Source: Excoecaria cochinchinensis
Taxonomy: Eukaryota > Streptophyta > Magnoliopsida > Malpighiales > Euphorbiaceae
Length of the DNA stretch: 64,000 nt
NCBI GenBank assembly: GCA_947683425.1
Contig: CANTUQ010000003.1
Span: forward strand, 3,534,001-3,598,000
Direction of reading: 5' to 3'
Every line of letters starts with the position of its first letter. The stretch's first letter is position 1. This document shows, in pieces, positions 21,700 to 33,066 of the stretch. Under the pieces are notes generated by a model that saw only the letters and a program-made list of their open reading frames with translations, was not told where the DNA came from and ran no database searches. Position numbers and translations under genes: made by a program.

Positions 21700-22440
21700 C
21701 TCTTTTTTTATTATTATTTTTTATTATTTTTTTATGTTTTCTTTTAGCCTTTGCCGTGGACCCTCCTTCATTTCGTCGGCGTTGAATTTGCTTCCCTTGC
21801 TGTCTGTCGGGACGTTGCTTCCTTGTATAACAACTTTTCAAGAACAAATGGGTCTCCATATGCTGGTGTGAATTTACCTCGTCCGTCTGGAGTACCTGGA
21901 CCTACTTGTCCGAAGACCCAATCTTATTCTTCCGGCGGACGCTTCCTGACTTTCTCCCCAAATGATCGGATAAGGTGTTTTCTGATAGATCCAATAGCAA
22001 TCTCGAAACCCTTTTCCATTTGACATGTTTAGTTGCTGTGGCTGTTACTTCCATGACTGCCCTTTAAGGATCTGACATGCTTCAATGGGCAATAGTGTTT
22101 TCCCCTCACACGTCCAGGCATAAAGCGTGACTCTCATAAAGGTTCTAATCGCAGACCCCAAAATGGGTCTACTCCATGACCTTCTTGGTCTTCCTCTTGT
22201 TTGTATGTCATTTGTATGTCACCAGCTCATCTCTCGTGCAGCACACCCTTTATACTTACGGATTGGGCAGATGGCTTATGGATTAGTCTTCAGGTTTTTT
22301 CAGTGGCATGCATGAGCAGTAACAACCCAAGAATATACCTCGCATTGCGCATCCTCTGTATTGATGAACTGATTGGGTGGCTTGTGGTTCAGTCTTTAGG
22401 TCCTTTTCAGTGGCTAAGAAGTACGGCAAAGGGCAGATAC
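21700..22440 (-). pseudogene. pol: Integrase C-terminal relic (element A)
   Basis: On the minus strand broken frames give PGTPDGRGKFTPAYGDPF near 21880, which matches the PGVPDIRGKFRPTWEGPF segment at the end of integrase in E. Upstream bits resemble the RTSTGAMPYSLVYG region. No continuous ORF. It shows that A once carried a full Tat pol that has been deleted internally. Confidence 0.55.
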
Positions 22441-22779
22441 GCATAGATTAACGGGACTTAAGCAAAGCTTAACCCCAAATAACATTCCCTTGCCCCCTGA
22501 TCAATTCTCTCTTTTCTTCTCTCTTCTTTTTTTTTATAACCCAAATTTTTTTTACCCAATTTTCTTTTAGCAAGCTTCATTCGAATCCTAAAGTTTACAC
22601 ATATGCGCACTTTTCCTTTTAACCATTTGAACCATCGTTGTTCAATCTAATTGGGTGTTGTATTTCAGTAAAGATTTTAGTTCTCGTTCTGCTTGCGGGT
22701 TCCCCTTTCAACCATTTGTGTCTATTTCGGCTTAAGTCTTCTGAGATGTGTTGGCACCTGTTCGTGATTAGGATGTGCT

Positions 22780-23168
22780 TGTTATAGCATGCTCGGTGGC
22801 TTCATGATCATCTTCTGGCATGTCTTCCCAGATCCAGGCAAAGACTTTCATTTCATTTTTTTTATTTTCTCTCTTTTACTCTCTCTTCAAGAGTTATAAC
22901 AGATACTATCAAGATTTTCTTTGGGTTCCCCCAAAGTTTCGAGATTAAAAGAAATGGCATCATTTGAATCATTATTAAATATGAATGTGTCATGATCATG
23001 CATGGTGAAATCAAAATAAAATATCACACAGATAAGTAAAACATCCATTCTACATTAGAGTTAAAGAGTTAAAGCATCATCATTAAATAGTTCAAAAATA
23101 AACAAGCATCTAAACAGCTAACATCCTCCCTTCTTGCCAACACGGATGCTGTAGTCTACGGTCTACTA
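22780..23168 (-). pseudogene. pol: Protease-RT linker and RT N-terminal relic (element A)
   Basis: Minus-strand fragments around 22940 read DSNDAISFNLETLGEPKE, like the DINSTDTTMFNLGTLENPRK linker of B (about 33125). Sequence near 22800-22830 resembles the segment before RRLRPEW in RT. The gag ORF ends immediately upstream, so protease was deleted. The stretch 22441-22779 between this and the integrase relic contains only unrecognisable RT-like scraps. Confidence 0.5.
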
Positions 23169-24599
23169 TCACTTTCGGGAACCATTCTCCTCACCTCTCA
23201 ACTCCTCATTAATAAGGCCTTGAATACGCTTTCTCAGTGTTCGATACCCATCAGTCTCATGCCCAGTATGCTGATGGTAAGCACAATACCAATCTGCTCG
23301 GTGACCGGGACGCCCTTGGCTCCCGGCGGGTTTTGCAGGTTTCGGCTGTAGCTTCCCTTTTTTGATGAAGTGAAAGAGGTGCTCAGATAAAGTCTTATCG
23401 CAAATGGTATAGTGATCTTGAGTAGTTCCAATATTTGGAAGCTTGGTGGCCTCAACATCTTTCACACTGTTATTACCGAGACTCGAGGTTTCCTGATTGT
23501 CACCCCCAATGACGTTGCCCCCTCCTTTGAAGACTATCAGCTGTTTATCATTAACATGATTCTGCACTTGACCTTTCGGGGTTTGGTAACTATTCCTCAG
23601 ATATCTAGCGTGTCGCCGACACCTTCTATGCCCTCGATTTCTGGCTGGGTTGGCTAACCATGAGCGCAGGTCCTCCTCCGCTGTTTGAGGAACAGATTCG
23701 TCCATGCCGAAATAACATTTTTGAACTGTTCTAACCGTCGAGGTTTCCTTTGTCCCTTGAGTGCCGACACAGATGTCACCCTTATACGGTCGATTTCTCT
23801 TTCCTAAGTTCACAGAGACTTTCTCATGAGCAGCCCTGGCAATTGCAAGTTTAGACTTTGAAATTTCTTCTTCGAGGACGTCCATCCTTCTCTTTAGGCC
23901 CCGTGTCATTATTAGAAACCCATCATCCGGGACCTGCCTCTTGCCTTTTCGTTCAGATGACGGAGTAAAAGGTGGCTCTCCTCTAGACTCAGTTGGTTGC
24001 AGGTATACTCCCTTAGTCGGATCATGCTCTTTTTGCAACATTGTAGGAGCAGTAGGCTGTTGTTCGGCAGGTGGCACCATGGCGGCGATTACATTCCCCA
24101 CAGTAGTCGTTGTCTGAGCTTCGAACTTTTCAACCCTACCTTTTATCTCCTTTACCGTGTTACCCTCTCCCTTGGGGACTTCGTTCATCATAGTCTGAGA
24201 AGTTACCTGCCCATCCTCTTCCTCCATCATGAGATCACCTTTCAGGCCAAGAATTCTTTTAGGCTCAAGAGGTGTCGTTGCTCTGGGCTCAACATTTGGT
24301 TGTTGTATGGTAGGGACCGCTGCAGGAGCCTCTTCCATAATAGGCAATTCAACTTGTTCAACAGCAGGGGCCCCAGGCGGTTGGCTGGCGTTTGGTGCCA
24401 TTTGAGCAGCAATGTTTTCTATCATGGCCAACATTCTCCTTTCAAAATCCCCAAGCCTCTTATCTAGGTCTTGTACTGTCAAAGCACCGGTCTCTCGTGG
24501 TACTTCTGCCATCAAAAATGATTCACTAGTCGCTGAGAGTGGCTCAAAATCCCAAACAGGCATTAATTCTAGCAATCCAAAGGGCGAGTCTGTCGTCAC
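23169..24599 (-). CDS. gag: Gag-type ORF of element A, lacking the usual capsid core
   Basis: Uninterrupted frame of 476 codons. By homology with B and E, translation more likely starts at Met30 (24512, MAEVPRETGAL), giving 447 residues. The N-terminal segment DLDKRLGDFERRMLAMIENI parallels the B and E gag starts. The C-terminus has a zinc-knuckle-like YCAYHQHTGHETDGY, in which the last Cys is Tyr, as in E. Between them the PKFDGTSDP capsid region seen in B and E is absent; instead there is a lysine- and glutamate-rich, probably disordered region (KRRMDVLEEEISKSK). It is the longest open gag frame of the Tat elements here, in an element with no working pol. Confidence 0.7.
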   Translation of the reverse strand: MTTDSPFGLLELMPVWDFEPLSATSESFLMAEVPRETGALTVQDLDKRLGDFERRMLAMIENIAAQMAPNASQPPGAPAVEQVELPIMEEAPAAVPTIQQPNVEPRATTPLEPKRILGLKGDLMMEEEDGQVTSQTMMNEVPKGEGNTVKEIKGRVEKFEAQTTTTVGNVIAAMVPPAEQQPTAPTMLQKEHDPTKGVYLQPTESRGEPPFTPSSERKGKRQVPDDGFLIMTRGLKRRMDVLEEEISKSKLAIARAAHEKVSVNLGKRNRPYKGDICVGTQGTKETSTVRTVQKCYFGMDESVPQTAEEDLRSWLANPARNRGHRRCRRHARYLRNSYQTPKGQVQNHVNDKQLIVFKGGGNVIGGDNQETSSLGNNSVKDVEATKLPNIGTTQDHYTICDKTLSEHLFHFIKKGKLQPKPAKPAGSQGRPGHRADWYCAYHQHTGHETDGYRTLRKRIQGLINEELRGEENGSRK

Positions 24600-25097
24600 T
24601 AATCGATCGTCAGAACCTCTGGTCCACTTGGATGAATTTATGATGGCTGAAAGGTCAAGTTGTTAGAATGATACATGAATGATATGTATAATGCATGATC
24701 GTGCTGGTGCAAATGCGAGATCCATGGATTACCACAATATGGTGGGATGTATGGAAGAAACCACACGCGGGATGATATGTACATGCAAAAAGAATAATAT
24801 GCAGATGAGAAGATATATACACACACAGCATGAGATTATACACAGGATAATATGTACATGTGAAAAAAATAGCATGCAGACAGAAAGGTATATACACACA
24901 GCATGAGATAAAATATTATTATTTGTACATGTATTTATTTTATTGACATGCATCAATGACATGCAATGCATGGGCATGCTGTGCAGTATCCACAACCACA
25001 TGCAAGTAGATAGATCCTTCCAATCTTATCACTCCCACACACGAGGTCGTGCGGTCTCTTTTGTAGGTGGGCTTCATCTGAGGGTTAACAGGGAACC
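24600..25097 (-). other. Leader of element A, gag-proximal part
   Basis: Untranslated leader between the solo LTR insertion and gag. It contains a short tandem pattern (ATATGTACATG, CACACAGCATGAGAT) at 24772-24920. The GAACC target duplication ends it at 25093-25097. Reading frames on both strands are not conserved and are rejected. Confidence 0.65.
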
Positions 25098-27633
25098 TGT
25101 AACACCCCTAATCATACGTAGGCGATCCCCTCCGATAAGGAGTGAGATGCCGTATGGGCAAAGGTGCGACCAACCCAGAAACAGGATATACATACATTCA
25201 TACATAAATATACATACCGAAATACAGGGTAAATAAAATTTTATAAAACCATTCATGAAAGAAGATGATCAAGCATTAATATAATGGAAAACATTACATT
25301 ACTGTTTGATCAACCCAACGGTACAAAAGATAATTACATGACCAGAACTATACTAATACAAATGCAGAAGCTGTTATAAAATTAACATAAGAGAGTTCTA
25401 TACAAAAAGAATCATCAATATACAAAATTAAGCCCTACACTAAAACCCAACTGTGTCGGCTTGGCTGCGACGACTCTCCCAAGCCAAACTCCTTCCGCAC
25501 CTGTACGGGGAAACACACCGTGCTAAGTGATAAACGCTTAGTGGGGAAACACACAAATCAAATGGACGGCCATTCACAATGGTCGTCAAGCAAACACAAA
25601 CAGATGGCATAGTCAGAAATACGCATTAGATAAGAGTATGAACATATGAACATGTAGAGTCATACATTTGATAAAACTTAACTGTCTTCATAATATCACA
25701 TTAATAAACATAATCGGATAAAACATACTCATAAGTATCAAAACAATTCCAATAATAAAGCACTTGCTATCTCAAGGTAGTGGATAACAAGTGAACGGAC
25801 ATTACTTTATGGGTACGAGCCGATTACAGAAGGTACCTTACGGGTACGAATCGAAAACCAATTTACTTTATCATTTGCAAAACGTTTTATTGAGGGACCT
25901 TAAACAAGATCCAAACACATTGGAGGGTTCGCGAGGAACCAAACGGGACCTGATCGGGGTCCAAACTGAACTGAGGCTGCAGCTATAAGACTCTATTAGG
26001 CATGCCTAACTATCCACTTAATTGACTTGCAGGCTACAAAACACAGTTAACGACCATAGTTCAAATATAACAAGCAAAGAACTTACATACCTTGAATAAT
26101 CAGTACATGCAAATATCATCCATCTTACTAGTATACAGTTCATATTAAGAGATAATATGTGCAAAAATTCATAATTTAACAATCCTAAATCATGTGAAAC
26201 AACTAAGATTTTATTGCAAAAACAGGGTAGGTCACGGTGGTAATCAGATTGGTTGCCACCGTGACATACCAGGGATCTCGGCAGAATGCAAGTCTGGAGT
26301 ACCTCACGGTGGTAACCCATCTAGTTGTCACCGTGACATACCCAGACTCCAAAACAGAATGCACTTTTGGGGTACCTCACGGTGGTAACTCATTAGGTTG
26401 CCACCGTGACATACCCACTGCCCAAGTCAGAAGCAAAAGTCTGGACACCTCACGGTAGTAACCAGATTGGTTGCCACCGTGACATATCCAAACTCACGGC
26501 AGAATGCATCTGGTGCGTGCCTCACGGTGGTAACCAAATTGGTTGCCACCGTGACCCATGCCCAGATGCGATACCCAAGAGCAATTTTCCAGATCATTCA
26601 AGCCAAAATCCCAAAACTCTCACTTCAACCAAAATATCCTTACTCCAATAATATTATTAAACCAAACAAACATCAATAAATCATGCCATAACCAAATCCT
26701 ACTCATGAATTCAAAGAACAACATCAATTTACATAATCAATCTCATCACTATTCATACCACAACTCCATAATCTCACATTCAAGGTTTTATGAACAAAGA
26801 GAACCAAAACCCATAACATAATAACTAGTAAAAACATCAAGAACATCAAAAAAATTTCCAGAATTTCATTCAATCAAAACATGTCTGCAATTCATATAAC
26901 ACAAAATTCCCAAACCTTGAAATCCTTAGCTCCAAATTAATGAGCTCCACTAGATCCAACCTTCAATTTGCCCTTTGGCTCACGAGGAGGCTCAACTAAA
27001 CATCAAACCACAAAAACACACAAACACAAAATTCTAACTTATATCCAACCCAGAAAATATGAAGAAGAAAGATAAAGAAGAGGAAGAAGTAGAAGATGGA
27101 AAATGCAGCAAACTTACTAATTAAATGCAAGGTGTGATCAATTCCCACTACCAAGAGCTTGAATCCAAGCTAGGGCAACTAAAGAGTGAAGAAGAAGAAG
27201 AAGAGCAGTAAAGGGAGGAGAGGAACGGGAAAAAGGGAATAGAAAATCTGATTTCTTAATTTCCTTTCCTCCTTTTACTTACCCTTACCTAACCCTAGAC
27301 ACATGGCACCTCTCTGGTGGTGGAAATCAACCACTCACACACTACAAACATGCATCACATACACCCAAAACTCTCCCATCTAATAACACCCTACAAGTGT
27401 GTGAACACACACACACAAGCACAGCCCCAAAACACACCCTACAAACATATGAGTAAGCACACCCAAATGCAACCCAACTAATTCACACCCTAACACCACA
27501 CATGCACCCACATGCTAACAATACTCTTAAAACATACATTTCTAACTAAAATGCCCTTAATACATGTCAAAACTCACACAATGCATATGCACCAACATGA
27601 CTCATACTACTAGGGGGCAAACGGGGTGTGACA
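25098..27633. mobile_element. Solo LTR, TGTAACACCCC/GGGGTGTGACA family
   Basis: A 2536-bp insertion with imperfect inverted ends (TGTAACACCCC and GGGGTGTGACA) and a perfect 5-bp target duplication GAACC at 25093-25097 and 27634-27638. No internal genes, primer site or second LTR, so it is most simply a solo LTR left by recombination. Ends of this form are common in chromovirus (Tekay/Del-like) LTRs. The orientation is not certain. It holds a five-unit palindrome array (26232-26554). Short frames inside it are not supported. Confidence 0.85.
26232..26554. promoter_or_regulatory. Palindrome array in the solo LTR (5 units)
   Basis: Units start at 26232, 26304, 26377, 26450 and 26522; steps 72, 73, 73, 72. 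The arms are TCACGGTGGTAACC-like and GGTTGCCACCGTGA-like: the outer seven bases are the same as in the Athila arrays and the inner bases differ. Each of three spacers contains CAGAATGC. The AATAAAA at 26208-26216 (minus) is the only TATA-like word close by. Confidence 0.92.
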
Positions 27634-27638
27634 GAACC

Positions 27639-28225
27639 CATCGGACACGTATAGTGCACGGTGGAAAATCGGCAGCATAACAGTCTCAATCTAATGAACA
27701 TACGTATGAGTTTTGGCCATTGCGTATTTGAACAATTCAATCTCATCAAGATGGGCCTATCGGGGCATGAAAGCCTTTGATAAAAGACCATTTTAAATTG
27801 GTTGATTTTGTTTAATACATGATGACCCACACCACAAGCATTGTATTAAGGAGTATACCACCTAGTGGAAGTTTCTATTTGTCGTTACATGGGCTTTGGT
27901 CGAGGCGATGATACTTTAGGGCTACCCAAGCGTGGTCCCTACCGACGGGTCTAGCTCATCACGAGCGTAATGACCGATCGGGTCTCCATTTGATATACCA
28001 AAAGGTACAAGGCTTGGGCTGGTGATTATCCTTGACACTTCTCTATAATGAGTGAAAGTAGGGTCGTGCTTTGGGAATGCACCGAGGTAAAAAGGGACCA
28101 ACTAGCATAAGTCTAAGGCTCTAAAATGTAATGCAATTTCGATAAGAGATAGAATTTTTAAGTTCTTAAAAACCCAATTATATTTTTAACCAAAGCACGT
28201 TCGGAGCAAAGTCTCAAACACAAAA
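27639..28225 (-). other. Leader of element A, LTR-proximal part
   Basis: The leader resumes after the solo LTR. The part 27905-28130 is the block shared with C, B and E leaders, including GTCTAGCTCATCACGAGCGT. No gene. Confidence 0.75.
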
Positions 28226-28243
28226 TCTCCAGTGGAGTCGCCA
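28226..28243 (-). other. Primer-binding site of element A
   Basis: Minus strand TGGCGACTCCACTGGAGA, one base after the 5' LTR end. Tat/Ogre type. Confidence 0.85.
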
Positions 28244-29394
28244 CTGTGATGCACGCCGGAAGTACCCAGCAAGGGCCCTCACTTTGAATCCGCCTTTGGG
28301 ATTTGAGGTATTGGTTTGCGTCTTTTGATCATGGGAGTCATAAGACATCATTGGTGTATCTCTCCCAATAGGACATTAGGGAGAACCACCTAGCCTAATG
28401 ACGCCTAAAGGCACCTTTGAGGTATTTGGAGTCGCCACCCAATTTGCGAGAAACTGGGAAAAGTCTCTCACCTCTAACGGTCTAAACCAGAGATTCAGTG
28501 CTCGGAACCTCCCTCTTATTTATGCTTTGGTTAATTATAAATGGGTTTTTAACTTCTTAAGATTATATCTCTCATCTCACATGCTTAATGCATTAAAAAT
28601 AAAAGCGCATCATAAGCATTCAAAAAGCAATAAAATGAAAGCGATAAATAAAGCGATAAAAGAAAGCGATAAATGAAAGCGGTAAACACACAAGTACGCA
28701 ATTACAAGAGAAACAAGGGGCGGAATACAACCCCAATAAAAGGAGATTAAAGATGTGAATGGGGACAAAATACAATCCCCAAAAATAAATAAAGTTGCCC
28801 AAAATTAATTACAAGGGCCCAAAAAAAAGGAAATGAACATAAATTTAAGACACTCACGCAAGATCAAAATAAAAGGACATACATAAACCGGGTATTTATT
28901 TTAGGAACATTGGTTCCTTTGCGCTTATGGAAGGTTTAGGAACATTGGTTCCATTGCATTTATCTGAAGAGGGTCCGAAGAGTCATTTTTAATTGTTTGA
29001 ATTGGAAAACCGGGATGAATGATCCCATTTTGAAGAAAATTGACTCTTCGTTTTAATTGTGATGTTTTTATTGTTTGGCTAAAATGAGGGACATTGGTCC
29101 AAATTTTATTAGTAGAAATTCCAATTTAATTATAGAAATATTTTTGTGATTTTTTATCACACGTGTGCACAAATAAACTAATTATTTATAAATAACACAA
29201 AACACATAAAAAGGGAGTTGGAGGGATCTCACCTAAAGCGGCGTGTTCATCCGCACGTCGCGACCCATCCGTGGAGTCACGGGGGAGCTCACACAGCGCA
29301 ACCCAAAACAAATCTCAGGCAAAAATAACATCGAAAACATTAGTAAATGCTCTAATAAAACTAATCGAACAAATAATAATGAAACAATGATAAC

Positions 29395-29583
<189 letters not shown>

Positions 29584-30339
29584 ACATGAGGTAAGCATGT
29601 AATAATAATAATAATAAACAGTAGCAAATATATAATAAGCAAACAATAAATAATAGCATAAAGATAATAATAGTAATAACAATGATAATAAAGTGAATGA
29701 ACACAAAAATCAAATTAAAGCAAACAAATAATATATTAATAGTGATGTTAACACATTAAAATGCTAAAAGTAAACAATAGACATGATAATAACAGAAAAA
29801 ATAATATTAACAACAATAGATAATATACAAAAAAAAAATAAACGAAAATGAGTCCAAAAATGTTTATCCTCAGAATTTTTAGATCGGAAATAGGATGTCT
29901 TAATCCGTTCCCCTTGTCGACTTTTGATGATAATAATATTCAAAACAAGTGTAAAAATATGTGTTTCCAAATAAATTAGTTCAATAAAATATTTTTGGTG
30001 GGATGAATAAGCCAAGAAAATTAGTTTATCTTGCTCAAATCAACCCAAGATTAAATATTTTTGAGTAGCAAAGACTAAAACTTGAGAAGAAAACTTAAAG
30101 ATTTTTGAAGGATTTTTGAAGAGAAAAAAAATGCTTCCTGGAGAGTCCAATAAGAGCTAGAGAGAAAGCCCAAAAAAAAATCCCCTTTGTCCAAATCTGC
30201 CATCCTCCAAAAAGTGAAGAAGGAATCCCTATTAATTTTCAATGTTGGCCAAAAATGGAGAAAGACAAATGATCTCTTAATTTTGTTGTTACAAAATTAG
30301 CACAAAAGGGTGAAAACTGAAGAAAACAGACTGGAAAAC

Positions 30340-30560
30340 GTAGAAAAACGACGCGTCGAAGGAAGCTGGACACGCCTGCCCGCGTGGAGAGAGGGCTTGG
30401 TGTGCGCCCATTGCCCTGGCACCGCCCGTGCCGCACGGCTGTGCACGCGGCACAGCTACGCGCATAGAGGCCCCTGTGCACTGGGGGCCTGCCGTGCAAG
30501 TGCCCCAGCACGCTGGGGCAGCCTGCCGTGCAGGCGCCCCCGCACGTTGCCGCAGGTGGC
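30340..30560. promoter_or_regulatory. GC-rich palindromic block in U3 of A 5' LTR
   Basis: Counterpart of 19236-19450 with the same GCCCCAGcacgCTGGGGC stem-loop near 30492. The sequence differs at many CG sites (TG or CA in one copy), as expected for methylated DNA. Confidence 0.55.
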
Positions 30561-30791
30561 ACTCGCAACCTTTTTTTTTTTAGTAAAACCTTGAGGACAC
30601 AAAATTAATATTTTCTACCCTATTTTAATTTTTAATTTCTGAAATATATATTTTTAATTATTTTTGTACAAAAACACAATTTTGACAAGGGAAAAATTAA
30701 TTCTCACTTTATCGCCGAAAATCGGCCTTTTATTTTCATTATCGGGTAATCCTGATTTTTGACCGCCTCGAGACCCGGTGTCTACACACGT

Positions 30792-31200
30792 TTCTCAAAT
30801 TTGCGTATTGCTGGCATAACTAACATTGCTTCACATACTTTCTATAATTCGTATCCATCGTGAGCCAATAGAATCCTTGGTGCATGATCTTCTTTGCTAA
30901 AGCTAAACCATTCATGTGAGCTCCACAAACTCCGGCGTTAATCTCTTCCATAACGTTTTCAGCTTCTTTCTCTATCAAACATCTCAATTGGATACCATTA
31001 GCTTGCCTCTTGTACAAAGCGCCATCCACACTAATGAATTGAGTAGATAAATTTCGGATCATCCTTTGGTCTTTCTTGGTGGCTTCTTCTGGAAAATCTG
31101 ATTTCTCCAAATAATTCTGAATGTCATAATACCACGGTTTTCCATTGGCAACCTCAACCTCCATCACAAGCTCGATTTTAAAACAAGGCTTTTCTGAACT
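30792..31200 (-). pseudogene. pol: Integrase N-terminal part (element B)
   Basis: Carries the HHCC zinc-binding region (AGVCGAHMNG, YVKQC then a CQQYA segment) in frame with the preceding RNase H in the 31788-30820 frame. Element A interrupts it at 30786/30792; the catalytic core continues at 3404-2509. Confidence 0.88.
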
Positions 31201-31790
31201 ATAGATCAGAACTGGTCTCATATTATCCCACATGGATACCAACGTCGTGAGAGCATCAGCCAATTGATTCTCATCCCTAGGGATGAAATGAAAAGTACAA
31301 GTCTTAAACTGACTACTTAGCATCCTCAAATGTTCTACATAAGGCAACAACCTTTCTTCCTTGACTGACCATTCCCCCCTGATCTGATGAATCACTAATG
31401 ATGAATCTCCAAAGAATTTCGCGGTCTTTACCCCCAAGGCGAGCAGTGCTTTAAACCCGAAGATGCAAGCCTCATATTCAGCTTCATTATTAGTAGTCTT
31501 GTACCTTAACTTTTTGGCTAATGGTAGTTTCTCACCATCCGGGGTCATAAGAATAATTCTCGCTCCCGCCCCTTTACTGTTAACGGCCCTATCGAAGAAC
31601 AACTGCCAACCTTGTATTTTTATGGCTCGAACATCTTCGTCTGGGAAATTGTACTCGAGCTGGTCTCCTTCAATAAGGTGGTCTGCTAAGAACTCTGCCA
31701 TAGCTCTTTCCTTGATGGTTTTCCTGGTTGCATACTCGATATCGTACTCTTGCAATAATAACAACCATCTCTCGATCTTTCCTAACAAAA
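31201..31790 (-). pseudogene. pol: Archaeal-type RNase H (element B)
   Basis: A second RNase H after the retroviral-type one, diagnostic of the Tat/Ogre clade. Catalytic landmarks: FFDRAVNSKGAG (Asp), NNEAEYEA (Glu), FGDSSLVIHQIRGEW (Asp) and RDENQLADALTTL (Asp). It lies in one open frame with the integrase N-terminus (31788-30820). The usual FDGA is FDRA here, a probable damaging change. Confidence 0.9.
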
Positions 31791-33066
31791 AGGGTGCTTT
31801 TTGAAGATATCTGAGCAGATTATGCTTGGAAAATGCCTATACATTTAATAAATGGAAGTAATACTGCAACTTCTTAGAGGCCCAAATTACCGCCAGACAG
31901 ATCTTTTCAACCTCAACATATTTAGTCTCACAAGGCAAGAACTTCTTACTGAGGTAGTACACAGCAAACTCCACTCCGAACTCGTCTTCTTGAGCCATCA
32001 TAGCTCCCACTGAGTTGTCTTTTATGGCCAGATACAAAGTTAAAGGCTTAGCTTATCGCAGTGGTCTCAAAACAGGTGGGTTTAGGAGGTAGTCCCTGAT
32101 AGTATCAAAAGCTATCTGGCAATTATTATTCCGCATGACTGGTTGATTCTTCCTGAGAATCTTGAATATCGGCTCGCACACCGAAGCTAGCTTTGCTATG
32201 AAGCAACTGATGTACTGAAGCTTTCATAAGAAACTTCTGACTTCCTTCTCCTTTTGAGGCATAGGCATTTCTCTGATTGCTTTGACCTTATCAGGATCCA
32301 CTTTGATTCCCCCTTGACTCATTATATGTCCCAGTAACTTCCCCAAGGTAACTCCGAAAACACATTTCTTAGGGTTGAGGTTGAGATCGTACTTATTGAT
32401 CCTTCGGAAGAACATTTCTAAAGCCTCAAAGTGACCCTCCCTAGTAGTGGACTTGTTTATCATGTCGTCAACATACACTTCAACTTCCTTATGGATCAAG
32501 TCATCTAAAATCTTTGTAACCATCCTCTGATAAGTCGCTCCGCGTTCTTCAACCCAAAAGGCATAACCCTGTATGCAAATGTGCCCCACTCAGTAATAAA
32601 GGTAGTCTTAATCCAATCTACTATCTTATTGAGGATCTGATTATATCCGACATACCCATCCACAAAGCTGTACATCATGCAAGCAGCCGCACTATCCACT
32701 AGTACATCGATATGCAGTTTGGGGAAGTCTTCATTCGGACAAGCCTTATTTAGATCCCGGTAATCCACACACATTCGTAGCTTTCCATCCTTCTTAGCCG
32801 TAGGGACTACATTGGTCAACCACGTCGGGTACTGAACCTCCACTAGAAATTTGGCCTCGATCTTCTTATAGACCTCCTCCTTCACCTTCTATGCCCACTC
32901 CGGCCTAAGCCTCCTATGCTTTTGCTTGACTGGTATACTCTCTGGGTAAGTCGGGATGGCATGCTCAGCAACCTCTCTATCAATCCCCAGCATGTCTTCA
33001 TTAGGTCCAGGCAAAGACTTTTTCATATTTTTTTAATATTCTCTCAAATTGTATCCTCTCTTCAGG
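31791..33066 (-). pseudogene. pol: Reverse transcriptase and RNase H (element B)
   Basis: Frames 32885-32505, 32589-32224 and 32037-31837 give LRMCVDYRDLNKACP, SFVDGYVGYNQI, AYRVMPFGLKNA, the YVDDMI catalytic box, KCVFGVTLGKLLGH, and RNase H segments SVGAMMAQEDE and EKICLAVIWASKKL. Frameshifts near 32540 and 32220 and stops near 32050 and 32890 break the gene. Closely related to the RT of E. Confidence 0.9.

Noticed and set aside
24638..25256. Small overlapping ORFs on both strands in the A leader
   Set aside because: Simple AC/TG-rich sequence, not shared with other elements.
25098..27633. DNA transposon with terminal inverted repeats
   Set aside because: TG...CA ends, a 5-bp target duplication and no transposase fit an LTR better.
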